Positions 1-11,014 of a DNA stretch of 64,000 bases are shown here, in pieces; the stretch's first letter is position 1; each line of letters opens with the position of its first letter. This DNA comes from Prorocentrum cordatum. Its lineage: Eukaryota; Sar; Dinophyceae; Prorocentrales; Prorocentraceae. Location of the stretch: positions 1,204,839 through 1,268,838 of the forward strand of contig CAUYUJ010005669.1 of NCBI GenBank assembly GCA_963575745.1, written 5' to 3'. The notes under the pieces were generated by a model. That model was not told the origin of the DNA, did not search any database, and saw only the letters and a program-made list of their open reading frames with translations. A program made the translations under genes and the position numbers.

Positions 1-240
1 TCCTTCTCCTTCTCCTCCTCCTCCTCCGCATCCTCCTCATCCTGCACCTCCTCGTCCTTCCCCATATCCTCCACCTCCTCCTGCTCCTCCTCATCCTCCT
101 CATCGCCCTCCTCCTCCTGCGACCTCCTCCTGCTCCTCCTCCTCCTCCTCCAACTCCAAGCCCTCCTCCTCCTCCTCCTCCTCCTCATCCTTCTCCCCCA
201 ACTCCTCTTCCTCCTCCTCCTCCTCCTCTTCCTCCTCTCC
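1..240. repeat. CTC/TCC-rich microsatellite
   Basis: Imperfect CTC trinucleotide tract, nearly pure pyrimidine on this strand. It runs off the left edge of the window. The open frames over it are low complexity and not credible genes. Confidence 0.95.
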
Positions 241-341
241 TCCTCACGTCCCTCTCCTCCTCCTCTCCTGCTCCTCCTCCTCCGCCTCCTCTTCCTTCGC
301 CTCCTCATCCCTCCCTCCCCTCATCCTCCTCCTCCTCCTCC

Positions 342-397
<56 letters not shown>

Positions 398-1844
398 GTC
401 ATCATCATCAGCAGCAGCATCAGCATCATAATCAGCATCATCATCATCCTCCTCCTCCTCCCCATCATCAGCATCATCCGCATCACCATCATCATCATCA
501 TAATCATCATCATCAGTATCATCATCATCAACATCATCATCATCAGCATTAGCATCTTCATCTTCATCTTCATCTTAATCGTCATCATCATCAGCAGCAT
601 CATCATCAGCATCATGATCATCAGCATCATCATCATCAGCATCAGCATCATCATCATAATTATCACCATCATCACCACCATCATCATCATCATCAGCATC
701 ATCATCAGCATCAGCATCAGCATCATCAGCAACAGCAACAGCAACAGCATCATCAGCATCAGCATCATCATCAACAACCACAGCATCATCCGCATCAGCA
801 TCATCATCATCATCAGTATCATCAGTAGCATCTTGACCATCATCATCATCATCATCATCAGCATCGTCACCATCAGCATCATCATCAGCATCAGCATCGC
901 CACCTTTATCAGCACCATCATCATCATCATCGTCAGCATCAACGACATCATCCTCAGCATCATCAGCATTATCATCAGCATCAGCAGCATCACCATCAGC
1001 ATCATCAGCATCAGCAGCATCATCATCAGAATCACCATCACCATCATCACCACAACCACCACCATCATCATCATCATCAGCATCGTCATCATCATCATGA
1101 TCATCATCAGCATCAGCATCAACATCAACATCATCATCATCAGCATCATCGTCATCACCATCATCATCAGCATCATCAGCAGCATCATCAGCAGCATCAT
1201 CAGCAGCAGCAGCAGCATCATCAGCATCATCATCATCAGCAGCAGCATCCACATCAGCATCAGCATCAGCATCATCCTCAACAGCAGCAGCAGCATCATC
1301 ATAATCATCAGCATCAGCATCATCAGCATCGTCATCACCACCACCACACCCACCACCGTCACCAACACCATCAAAATCATAATAATCATCATCACCAACA
1401 TCATCAGCATCATCAGCAGCAGCATCATCATCAGCATCAGCATCAGCATCGTCATCGTCATCGTCATCATCATCAAATTCATCAGTATCATCATCTGCAT
1501 CAGAAGCATCAGCATTATTATCACCATCAGCATCGTCATCGTCAGCATCCTCATCATCTCAGCAGCATCATCATCACCATCTTCATCCGTATCAACATCT
1601 CCATCCGCATCAGCATCAGCATCATCAGCATCATCATAATCCACATCATCAGCATGACCATCACCATCACCATCATTACCATCATCATCATCATCATCAT
1701 CAGCATCATCATCGGCTTCATCATCAGCAGCAGCATCATCAGCATCATCAGCATCAGCATCAGCATCAGCAGCATCAGCATCAGCATCAGCATCAGCATC
1801 AGCATCAGCATCAGCATCAGCATCAGCATCAGCATCAGCATCAG

Positions 1845-1931
<87 letters not shown>

Positions 1932-1945
1932 TATCAGCATCCCTC
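342..1945. repeat. 1.6 kb compound CAT/CAG microsatellite
   Basis: Long compound trinucleotide tract in which CAT dominates and CAG, CGT and CAC variants are interspersed; 1741-1845 is a regular CATCAG hexamer run and 1846-1930 is almost pure CAT. Every frame on both strands stays open over hundreds of codons (poly-Asp/Ala, poly-Met/Leu, poly-Ile/Ser) only because the repeat contains no stop codon. Confidence 0.97.
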
Positions 1946-2876
1946 CTCATTCCCTCCTTCTTCCCTCCGTTTTGTGGCCCCACTCCCACCTCCGAGTCCT
2001 CCTCCAGAAAGTCGGCGGACCACGGTCCCATCTCCATGGCGGACCACGGTGGACGCACTGACCTCGGTCAGGGTCGGCCAGGGCACCGTAGAGAAGCCGG
2101 GCCGACCGCGTAGCAGCTCCCACCGCAACACAGGAACAGGCTCCACATGGCTCTCAGCCCAGTCAAGCAAGAGGGGCTTGGCTGACCCCCGTCAGCGCTG
2201 ACCCTCGTAATGTGAGCCCCAACTGCAGCACTATGGACCGGTGGCGGCGCAAACCCCGAGCGCGCGGCTCCGGCCACCCCCGAGCAGGCGCTGCCCAGTG
2301 CCTGCCCACAGCATGGGGTGCATCTGGGCATGGCAGGAGCGAGCAGCGCCACGCACGCAGGCCTCCCCGAGCCTGCTCCGAGAGGTGTTCGGAAGACCGC
2401 CGACGGCCTTCAGAAGGCAGCGGGCGAGAGGGGGAGGCCAGGACAAGCGACGGCGGGCTGGGCGACCTCGGGAGGGGGGCGGGGGGGCGGGGCTGAGAGG
2501 GAGGCTGGGAGGCGGGGGAACGGGGCGGCGGCGGGGAGGGGCAGCTGGGCAGGGTCGGAAAAAGCGATGGAGGAGGAAGAGAAAGGGGACGGACCGGCGA
2601 GGCCGGGGGGGGGAGCAGCGGGGACGGGCGAGGGAAGGGGCATCAAAATCATCGACCCCCGAAAAACAAAAGGCACGGGGGCGGCCGCGGCGACGCCGAC
2701 AACAACGATGACGACGACGAGCGCGGCAGAGCGGAAAGGACGCCGAACGCCGGGGCCTCGTCGTCTTGGGCGGCGGCTTGGCCCAGAGCGGAGGCCGGCG
2801 CGGCCGCTGGCACCACCGCGCGCGGCGCGGCCTCTTCGGGGCCATCGGACGTCGCCGCCGCCGTCGCGGCCCCTAG
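1946..2876. other. GC-rich stretch, no gene recognised
   Basis: Very GC-rich, with competing open frames on both strands, none of them protein-like. A short direct repeat of GCGGACCACGGT occurs near 2015 and 2040. Nothing else seen. Confidence 0.5.
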
Positions 2877-2964
2877 GTGGAAGAACAGGGGGGGGAGAAG
2901 GAGAGAGAGGACAAAGAGCAGGAAGAGGAGAGGGAGGAGGAGGAGGAGGAGGAGGAGGAGGAGT
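2877..2964. repeat. GGA purine tract
   Basis: Purine-only GGA/GAG tract ending in about eight near-perfect GGA units. Confidence 0.85.
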
Positions 2965-3699
2965 CACTCCCCCAAGAAAATTCGGTTTCCGGCAAAATGG
3001 GATTTGATGGCGATGTTAAAATATCGTTGGCATCGCCCATGATGGGTGTATCAGACATGTTTTCTGTGAACCGTTAAGCTATGAGCAACTGCATGCAAGA
3101 GAACAAAAGAAAGGGGGAGGGTCCACGACGACGCCGAAAACAATCCACAACTTTTCAACTCCCGGCGGGCCCGCGGAGCCTGCAAGAGGCGCCCCTCCAG
3201 CGCAGCCTAGATAGCCGCGGGCGGCGGCGGCAGGGAGCGAGCAGGGAGAGAAGAGTAACAGCGCCCCCCGCGGCGGGACGCGTAGTCTCCACGCTTCGAC
3301 CCCACCACGGGGAGCACCGCGGTTTCCTGGCCCCCCCCCGGGGCACACTGGCCCCCCATAGCGCGAACCCCCAAAATTTTCTACAACGACATGGGAAGGG
3401 GCGCCGATAATCCCGCGGGACCTCCCCTAGGGAGGGCCGACACGGACCGACGAATCCCCCCATATACATCCCAGGGCGTCAAACGTGGAGGTGGAAGTCC
3501 ACGTGCAAGCGCTGTGCCCCGTCCTTTTTCAGCAGGTAGCGCGGCCGCGGCTGAGCAGCTGCCATCAACTTGTCTCTGCACCTCGTAGGACGGAGACCAT
3601 AGCAGAAATCATAATCACCGGCGTCGCTGCCATCTCCTGTCAGCAAGATTTCACGCGCATGTACCACCATTTCCATATCATCAAAACGATGGTCGATGT
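2965..3699. other. No gene recognised
   Basis: Mixed composition leading up to LINE-1. Overlapping frames exist on both strands around 3480-3800 but none shows a family motif. The true 5' end of LINE-1 may lie in here. Confidence 0.4.
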
Positions 3700-3702
3700 C
3701 CC

Positions 3703-4572
3703 ATGGGCCCTGGTATTGACCCCTGTGGAATTGATCTGGGACGCGCGCCCGCTCGGTGCTCGGCGCCCATTCCAGCGCCGTTCTTGCCCACGATTTGCCC
3801 ACAGCTTCGGCTCGCGAGGTGTGCCCCCTGGGCGCCTGCCAGCGCAGGCGAGGGCCCCCCCGCGCGCGCCGAGATCAGCGCTTCGGCACGACGCCGCCAT
3901 CATCGAGCGCGACTCCGCCGAGCCGCGGATCGCGCGCTGCTGCACGCCTGGGCGGGCAAGGCCACGCCCCGCCTCCAGGCCCTGCTGCAGTGCGCGGCAG
4001 CGAGGCTCGACCAGCACCACGGCCACTCCTCGGGGACGATGGTGCCGCAACCTGATGAAGCCAAAGTTCGTGTCCTACGTGGATCACGCGAGCCCACATG
4101 GGGTTGCCCTGGATGCGGTACGAGTGCAAACTGGGCATGCCGCATCGTCTCCCGCTGCGGGAGGTCGGCCCCTTTCTCCGCGGCGCAGCGGGCGCGGGAA
4201 GAAGATAAGAAAGCCAGAGAGTCATGTGCAGATGGATCGTCTAACCTTCGCTCGCCATCAAGGTCAGTTGGGGGAGCAGGTCTCAAGGCACCACTGGCAC
4301 CGCGGTCCAAAGAAGCCAAGGAGATGGCGAATATCCAGAACCAGTGCAAGCAACTCCTGGCCGAGGCACAAAGCCAACAAGCTGCTGGCATCATGGAGAT
4401 CGACGAAGATGAGGACGGGGACAACGTGGCGGCGTCCTCGTCTGAGGCCCAGCGCAAGGAGCTCCAGGCCAAGATCTCCAAGTGCGACCTTCAGAGGAGG
4501 CTGGAGGCGACCGAGCTGCAGATCCAGTCGACGCGCGCGCCTGCCATGGCCCACAAGCAGTGCACGCAGTAG
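3703..4572 (+). pseudogene. LINE-1 N-terminal region with zinc finger
   Basis: 289 codons up to an in-frame TAG at 4570-4572; coding-like sequence continues in the same frame after it. Residues 133-157 (4099-4173) read W-G-CPGC, then an N-W pair, then a single Cys before G-R-S-A-P. In family members this is W-x-C-x2-C-x3-N-W ending in C-x2-C, a RanBP2-type zinc finger that probably binds nucleic acid. Here the third Cys appears lost. The first 130 residues are Arg/Ala-rich and may not all be protein. Residues 200-285 become acidic and helical, leading into the coiled coil. The start Met is arbitrary. Confidence 0.6.
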
Positions 4573-5229
4573 CTCGAGAAAGGACAGAGGCAGATCAGCA
4601 CGGCCAAGTTTGACCTGCAGTCGCTACAGCAGAAGTTGGCGAAGGCTCAAAAATACTTGGATGAAAAGAAAGAGTTTCTCGAAGGCAAGCTGACTGAGGA
4701 AAAGTTGCTCAAGATGGAGGTGGCAGGACATGCGGCGAAGCTCAGCGGGAAGACTGAGAATGATGTGGAAGTGCCCCCTGACATCCTGCAACTCGATCCC
4801 GACAACGCCCAGCTCAAAGAAGATCCGAACCTGCTGCAGTTCTACACCACCTTTGCGTCGAACCCCCTCTTCGCCAAGATGCAGGACGTATGCAGGCAGA
4901 ACATGGCGGCCGAGCTGGCTGAGGCAAAGTCTACTATACCTCCTCATGTTCATGAGCCTGATGGTCACACCGGTGGTGGCGCAACGGCAGGCAGCAACGG
5001 AGGTGTTGCCGAAGGAGCAACCCGCGGCGACGCCAAGCAGGCCACACTGTTTCTCTGGGAAAAAGACGACGTTGAAGAACTGCACCGTGCCATGCACAAG
5101 GATTGGAAGGAAGGTGAACCAGTGCAAGTCAGCCCCGAGCAGCTCGCAGAAATGATTACCAACATCCAGAACACGAAGCACCGCAAGCTCGACTGTGGAG
5201 GGGCGGCTAAGACAGGAGGAGGCGTTTAG
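4573..5229 (+). pseudogene. LINE-1 coiled-coil segment
   Basis: Same frame as the preceding segment, separated only by the TAG at 4570. It begins with Leu/Lys/Glu/Gln-rich heptads (about 60 residues), a likely coiled coil that may multimerise the protein, followed by a charged linker and a Gly/Thr-rich stretch. The first Met is at 4636, but homologous reading upstream argues that the stop, not the Met, is the boundary. It ends at a TAG; the next domain continues in another frame from about 5195, so a frameshift lies near 5200. Confidence 0.55.
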
Positions 5230-5896
5230 CACCGACCTGGCGAGGCGGCGGATCCCTGTTGTCACGGGCTTGGACGGTAGACGCAGCGACTCTGCCGAAG
5301 CAACCAAGCCCAGAGAGCTCGACAGGGCGCACTTCGCGGAGACGTACAATGCGAACCAAGAGAAGCAGACGTTGAAGAAACGATTAAGCTGCACCAAGTC
5401 CCTCATCGTGCTCGCGCAAGAGATCGGGCATCACGACTGGGAGTGGGAAGCCTTGAGATCATGGGCAAGCAACAATACATGGAATGTTATTATCGTGCCT
5501 GGGGCCCCTACTTCAGGGAAGCTACCGTCGGCAGGGCTGGCCATCTTCGCGCGTGAAGGCGTGGGGCTACATGGGCCTACCTATCCTGCTGACAGTCCTG
5601 CTGCCAGGCGATCAAGCACTAACGAAGCCATATCTTTTGGAAGCGAACTGGCGCCGTATCGAGCACAACATGCAGTCGCTGAGGTTCCTGGCTGGCCGCC
5701 GCTGAACATGTTCAACATATATCTTCACACAGGGGAAGGCATGTCTTTGAATAATGCGAAGATCCTCATGAGTGTTGGTCTGGCCATGGCGGGCCAGCAG
5801 CATCCCTCAGTTGTAGGTGGCGATTGGAATATGTCAGCGGCAGAGGTGGAGGCATCTGCCTTCACATCATGCGCAGGTGTCTTTGCTGGTACCTAA
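5195..5896 (+). pseudogene. LINE-1 EEP endonuclease domain
   Basis: Apurinic-type endonuclease of the exonuclease/endonuclease/phosphatase fold, which in LINEs nicks target DNA to prime reverse transcription. The core starts at about residue 80 with a strand reading NVIIVPG, then SAGLAIFAREGVGL, then LNMFNIYLHTGEG, and reaches GDWNM at 5819-5833, equivalent to the family's GDFN motif. The segment stops at 5894-5896; the rest of the domain continues in another frame, so one frameshift separates them. The usual N-terminal catalytic Asn/Glu strands are eroded. Confidence 0.75.
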
Positions 5897-6339
5897 GTCT
5901 ATCACTTGCAGGACGGTGACGGCCAACTCGGTGATCGATTTCTTCGCGCCCTCTTCGGGCGCGATGAGGCTGGTGAAGGCAGTCAACGCGGACATGAAGC
6001 GGGCCATCATGCCCCATAGGCCAGTCATTGCGGAGCTTACCACCATAGGCGAGCAGCTGGTGTACCTCACCTACACCGGCGGCGACAAGATCCAGGCCAG
6101 CAAGCTGATCGGCCCCATGTTGGAGGACGTGCACAATTGGGGGTCGGAACGATCGTATGCTGAGGGCGCAGTCGAGTTGGCGACCTCAGGATCGGCTGGA
6201 TCAGCACGGAGGTTGTTGTCTACGGCCTGGGCGAAGTTCGCAATGCAGGGAGCTACTCGCCTTGGGCATCTCACTGGGTCAAGGAGAAGGTCACATTCGT
6301 ACGGTGACAAGCTCCGACCAAGACGGGTGACATACACGT
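5897..6339 (+). pseudogene. LINE-1 EEP C-terminal part and linker
   Basis: In frame 3 the sequence resumes with CRTVTANSVIDFF followed about 25 residues later by PHRPV. This matches the family's closing signature (Ser-x-Ile-Asp-Phe/Tyr, then Pro-His-Arg-Pro-Val; the His is catalytic). A linker of about 100 residues follows. Coding signal moves to frame 1 near 6330. The domain is complete in outline but spread over two frames. Confidence 0.7.
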
Positions 6340-6882
6340 ATGAAGGCAAAGTCCCTGAAGGCGTACAGGCTATTGCAGACGGCTGGAAGTGGTATATACG
6401 AGGATGCGCTCAAGGCTATCTCGAACCTCACGGCACAACGGCTGTCAGGCGACAAGCACAAGCTTCGAGATGTAATCAATAGCTTTATCACCTCAGAATA
6501 TTCTGGACAGGGTCCGAGTCAGCGACTGGATGCGGTTGTTGCCCAGGCTAGGCGTGCACTTGCAGCGGCAAGCACATCTTCGCAGGACGTGCTCAACTTG
6601 CTTGAGGAACCTGCGGGGGATATTGGCCTGGCAAAGCAAGCAGCAGACCGTGATAGTGCTCAGAGGTGGAAACAGTGGCGCAACGCAGCTAGCGAGAATG
6701 GAGCTGGAAGATTGCACAAAGTCACGTCGTACAAGGATGTGCAGGCACCGACAGTTATCAAAGGAGCTCCTGACCAATTTCAATCACATCCTCATCGGAT
6801 AGTTGAAGATGCTGAAACTACTCATCAAACTGTGGATGTCGTCGCCTGCGGCGCCCCAAGCGTGGGCGCCCGACCGCAGTAG
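6340..6882 (+). pseudogene. LINE-1 linker before RT
   Basis: 180 codons linking endonuclease to RT. Near its C-terminus it has a motif common in dinoflagellate LINE linkers: W-x2-W-x3-A, then GAGRLHK and a Thr/Ser (about residues 110-130), a segment usually just N-terminal to the RT fingers. It ends in a TAG at 6880-6882 while the RT reading is already open in frame 2. Confidence 0.6.
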
Positions 6883-7163
6883 TCTTCAACGCGCCAGTGC
6901 AACTTCTATTCGGAGAGCCTCAGCAAGCTTTTCGACGCGGACATCAGGCAGCCTAGATGGGATCCACCCGTCGCACTACCAGCACTTGCCCGATGCAGGG
7001 CTCGAAGTTTTGAGCGCACTGCGGGAGGCAAGTGAAATAATTGGATTATGCCCCAAACAGCTCACGTGGATGGTTATGCCAATATTACCGAAGGCGGTGG
7101 GAGGCCACCGCCTCATCATTCTTTACTCGTCCAGCTACAGGGTTTGGCAGCGTGCGCGGCGTG
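6803..7163 (+). pseudogene. LINE-1 reverse transcriptase, fingers
   Basis: Conserved RT blocks in frame 2: GSLDGIHPSHYQHLPDAGL from 6947 (family pattern G-x-DGxHP...LsDxGL), then MPILPKAVGGHRLI, then a V-W-Q-R-A-R-R stretch ending about 7163. Homologues continue directly into the palm, but here an insertion starts within a few bases of GTGAGT at 7164. Confidence 0.8.
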
Positions 7164-7740
7164 GTGAGTTTGTTCAGCCCCGGGGCCATTTGGCGCGTGA
7201 ATCCGCCGATCCGGCGTGTGAGTTTCAAGGAGTCTCAGCTACAGCCTCGAGGCTGAGCCTCAGCCTCTGGGGGGGTTGCCGGGGTGGCTCTGCCGGGGAA
7301 GGGGGGGTGGGGGGGGGGTGCGAGTTTCCGGCGGATGCGTTTTTTGACACCCCTCACAAGGATCGTGGCCTCCGAAAGGGTTCCGAACTCGAGTACCACC
7401 CCTCCCGCACCAAGAGGCTCCGAGGAGGCCTCCAAGAGGCCCCAAGGGGCGCAGAAGAGGCCCCCAAGAAGCCCCAAGACGCTCCCAAGAGACCCCAAGA
7501 GGCCCTCTAGTGGCCCCAAGAGGCCCAAGAGGCCCCCAAGAAGCCCCAAGAGGCGCCCAAGAGGCCCCCAGAAGTCCCAGCCAACCACGAGATCCCAACC
7601 AGCATCAATGAGGCCTCTGACCCACCACCCACGCACGGTGGCGGGGTAGGCCGACGGCCACTGGATAAATGCTGAGTGAGAGGAGGGGAGGGAAAAAGAG
7701 AGGAGGGACGAGGGCGAAGAAGGATCACATCAGTCGGAGC
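7164..7740 (+). other. GC-rich insertion inside RT, possible introner or repeat
   Basis: About 570 bp separate two RT blocks that are adjacent in homologues. It starts with GTGAGT, a canonical 5' splice-site hexamer, and a CAG occurs near its right end at about 7733. Its middle contains a run of CCAAGAGGCC-type direct repeats (7425-7620), related to sequence at 28.3, 30.4-31.1 and 38.9-40.2 kb. RT reads in the same frame on both sides. It could be an introner-like intron, or just a repeat inserted into a dead element. Confidence 0.5.
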
Positions 7741-8411
7741 GCCCCGGATCGGCGGCACTGGCCGAAGGCCACTACAATATTGGGGTGCAGCGGCGGGAAG
7801 GCCGGCTATCGACAGCGCTTGGAAATTATCGGCCCGTGCTGAAGCGTGCGTATCGAAGTTCAGGCATGCATCGACTCTCATTGCGGACTACAGCAAGTAC
7901 TACGAGACGATAGAGCTGGCCCAAGCGCGTGACAAGCTGCTGCGTCTGGGCGCCAAGATGGCCCAGATCAAGTTGGCCTACAATCAGCGGCAAGGACCAG
8001 GGATAATCAGGGCCAGATCACATCACGGGATGAGGCCTCAACATGCTACATACGGCCTACCTGCAGGCGATGGAAATGCGGGTAGAGTCATCAAAGCCCG
8101 CGCGGTGGAGGAGTACGACGACAATCAACGACAAGCTTGCCATCGCGAGCAGCTCGGGTGACATAGGCAAGAAGATCGCAGAGGGTCTAATGGTCAGTCA
8201 TCATGCTGCTAAACGGGCGGCATCATTCCTGGGTACCGACTTCTCGGGAGGCAGGCGTCGGAGTGCAGGGGAGACGCCGAGCGAGCACAAGGCGCGAGCC
8301 CTTCGGCACCAACAAAGGCTACGCGAGCTTGGAAAGTTTGGCCGAGCGATGCCCACAAAGGCCAGCGAGAGGATTTCAAGGATATACAGATCAGGGGCCA
8401 AGCCTATTTGA
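7741..8411 (+). pseudogene. LINE-1 reverse transcriptase, palm and thumb
   Basis: Palm resumes in frame 2. Motif A reads ADYSKYYET at 7883-7909, with the catalytic Asp at 7886. The motif B equivalent lies near 8030. Motif C appears as E-E-Y-D-D-N with the YDD codons at 8114-8122 in place of the usual VDD/ADD. Frame 2 ends at 8161. Thumb sequence with a L-G-T-D-F-S-G-G-R-R-R core continues in frame 3 to 8411, so a frameshift lies around 8130-8160. Insertion, frameshift and altered motif C together make activity unlikely. Confidence 0.75.
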
Positions 8412-9397
8412 CATTCGGAGTAGAAATCAATGGCACGAACGACAGTGAGCTTGATAAGTCCAGGAGAGGTTGTCAACTTCAGCGTAAGCCGTATCCTGGA
8501 GGTATCTCTGCGTCGGCGAAGCTTGTTCTACTTGGAGACCCAGCTGCACGTGAGGCGCTTGCCCCGGCACTTCAATGGTGCCGCATGTGCTGGATCGCGA
8601 ACCATTGAACGCAGCATCCTACGGTGGCGCTTAGCGAGCTGATGGATTGGTGGGATAGTGCTGTTACTGAACAAGGAGCAATGGACAAGTGGAACCAGAC
8701 AAGAGGGCCGCTGCAAAGAGCTGCTCCATGCGTTCAACGGGCAGGATGGACCGGATTATCTGGAAGCCAGTGGCGCAATCATCGCCAGGACATCGTGGAT
8801 ATTACCCAGATCACCCCGATCATGCTCGACCCGTTGATGATACAGGGCCTCGCACGACAGCATGAGCTGGCACTTGGTGCGAAATGGTATGAGGAGCCCT
8901 CAATGCGCGTCTCCTTCGACTTCGTGGCCCCATGCATCAGGCCAGCAAGCAGGAAGTTCAACAAGTACCAGAAGTTCTGCATCATGAGCTGCGCGTGTGA
9001 AGGAGTATGGACTCGGGCCAAGGCTCGAAGCAAAGGATACATCACGGACGGCAAATGCAAGTGCGGGGAGCTCGACACGTTGGCACACCGATTGGCTGAC
9101 TGTCAAATCCCAGACGCGGCGGCGACTCGAGTCGAGGCTGATGTTGGAGCACAGGTTCTTCAGCGTATACGGGATGAAGGAGATGAAGGGCATATTCTCA
9201 CAGGTGCATTCACATATCATGATGAGGACTTACCGCGAATGGACCTTGGCATACAAGCATGCATAGTTGATGGTGCGGGCAATGATGTGCAGCAGGGGCC
9301 TGAGGAAATGGTAGAATATGCGGTTCAGCCGGGAACGTCGGAGACCGAGTTTGCCATCGATGGATCTTGTTCCAAACCGGTGCTGCTCGAGCTTTAA
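8412..9397 (+). pseudogene. LINE-1 connection region with zinc knuckle
   Basis: The first 200 bp is poorly readable; from 8624 frame 2 is open for 257 codons. It contains the zinc knuckle C-K-C-G...D-T-L-A-H-R...C at 9056-9104 (CxC-x9-H-x4-C spacing), a hallmark between RT and RNase H in dinoflagellate LINEs. It ends with the start of RNase H (F-A-I-D-G-S at about 9353-9367, catalytic Asp at 9359) and is cut by an in-frame TAA at 9395-9397. Confidence 0.75.
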
Positions 9398-9850
9398 AGG
9401 GCTGGATGGGCGACGGTATTGATGGACCCCCTCAGCGCTGAGCCTCTTCGTGTCATGTATGCAGCGGTCCCTGCCAGCTTGCCGCAAACCTCGGCAATGG
9501 CAGAATACCTCGTTTCCGCCTTCTCGTGTCAGGCAGCGGATAGGCCAACAACTCTGCACGCGGACTTCAAAGGAACGATCAATCAGTTCAAAAAGTTGGC
9601 TCAGGAGCAGGTGATGGACACGCAGAGGCATGGGGGCGTCTTCGGATTTGCGCAGAGTCTTCCTGGTCTGGAGCACATCAAGGACGTCAGCCACGTCAAA
9701 GCGCACAGGTCGGGGGACAGCCTGGACGCGGAGACCAAGCGCATCACTGACGGCAACGTGGCGGCAGATCACTATGCGTCTGAAGGTGCGAAAAAACATG
9801 CGGCTATATCATTAGATCTCAATGGCAGGATGGAGCAGCATCAGAAGTAG
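9398..9850 (+). pseudogene. LINE-1 RNase H domain
   Basis: Same frame after the TAA: R-A-G-W (second strand), Q-T-S-A-M-A-E-Y carrying the conserved Glu, H-A-D-F with the second Asp, V-K-A-H-R, then D-G-N-V-A-A-D-H with the closing Asp (about 9749-9772). All four acidic positions of a type I RNase H can be seen, though split by a stop. The role is removal of the RNA strand during cDNA synthesis. An in-frame TAG at 9848-9850 ends it, with coding sequence continuing beyond. Confidence 0.78.
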
Positions 9851-11014
9851 TGCCAAGACATCACCAAGCTCATTGCGAACGTCTTGCCGTTGTATGACCA
9901 GGAAGAAGAGCGCTTTCAAAGGAACAGTTCGGGTTTCAAGCGCGTCAGGAGCATCAGGACGGAGAACTCGCATGACTGGCAGGACTCCGACCTCGGGCAG
10001 CAGTGCAAGAGTTGCTTACGCCTTCGTCAGCCTGGAAATGATCAGCACATCGCCAGGCCGTTGGGACACAGGCTTGCGGCAGTCAACCAGAAGGGCGACC
10101 TCAACAACATGCCCTGTAAAGCAACGGTACGCGTGCGTGTTAAGTGCGGGGCGTGGGCGCAGCAAAGGCGCAAACTCAAATTACGTGAAGAATGCACCTG
10201 GTCGACAACGAACGGATTGGAAGTGCTAAATAACCTTCGAAGAGGAATCGGACCCCACCAAAAGCTCGCAAGGTATATTGACGCAAGCTTGCCTCTTCGA
10301 CATGATGCTCGGCGTTTCCAAACAGCAGAGAAGGTTGATACTCGTGTTGTTCGGCCAGTTCCTGATGGACCTTATGATTTCGAGCATCACATGGCAAGGC
10401 TACATCAACGCGTTCGTGCCAAGGAGCGAGCCAGCAAGCAGGGGGCAGACGAGGCCAACACTATGCTCGGCAACAGTGGCATCACGGGCGACAACCAGGG
10501 CGTTAGAACGCAAGTCCTGGACGCTGCTCAGCAGCACCCCCAGGCGCAGTCGTTGCCAACCCCTGGTGTCGGAGCGCAAGTCCTGGCAGCTGCAGCGCAG
10601 CATCACCAGGCTCAGTCGTCGCCACAGTTAGGCGTTAGAGCGCAAGTCCTGGTTACTGCAGTGCAGAACCCACCAGGCTCAGTCGTCGCCACTGTTGGAT
10701 ACAGGAAGCTGAAGAAGACGGTGCCCACCAGCCAGGAGGCGCCTGCTGCAATGGGCCTTCCGCCACCAAGTCTTATCGGCGGCGGTCAAGCAGACCAGGC
10801 CGCGCAGGACTACGCAGACATGCGAGCGGCCCTACGAGATTGGGCGGCGGTGTGGTCTGACGATCACTCGCGTCTGGCAAGAGACAGCGCGTCATGGCAC
10901 GATTGGTGCGTCGCTTTCGCCACCGAGATGTTCAACCAAGGTGGCAACAACCAGCTGCGGCAATTGCTACTCAGACTGCCCTCCTCCGGGATCGCTGCAG
11001 GACGTCATGTATGA
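9851..11014 (+). pseudogene. LINE-1 C-terminal tail, part 1
   Basis: Continues RNase H in frame after the TAG (first Met 9884). It has an H-D-W...C-K-S-C-L-R-L cluster at about 9970-10030, a likely Cys/His zinc site, then a basic region. A threefold repeat near residues 205-270 centres on G-V-x-A/T-Q-V-L (about 10500-10670, period near 72-75 bp), followed by a Pro/Ala-rich part. It stops at 11014 while frame 3 is open. Function unknown. Confidence 0.55.

Noticed and set aside
244-2058. Long poly-Asp/Ala, poly-Met/Leu and poly-Ile/Ser reading frames
   Set aside because: They are translations of a CAT/CAG repeat that contains no stops in any frame; the same occurs at 13.2-13.8, 32.9-33.2, 45.8-46.4 and 55.0-55.9 kb.
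2231-3007. Overlapping Pro/Arg/Gly-rich ORFs of 150-230 codons on both strands
   Set aside because: Expected in very GC-rich DNA with few stop codons; no motif, and several frames are equally open.
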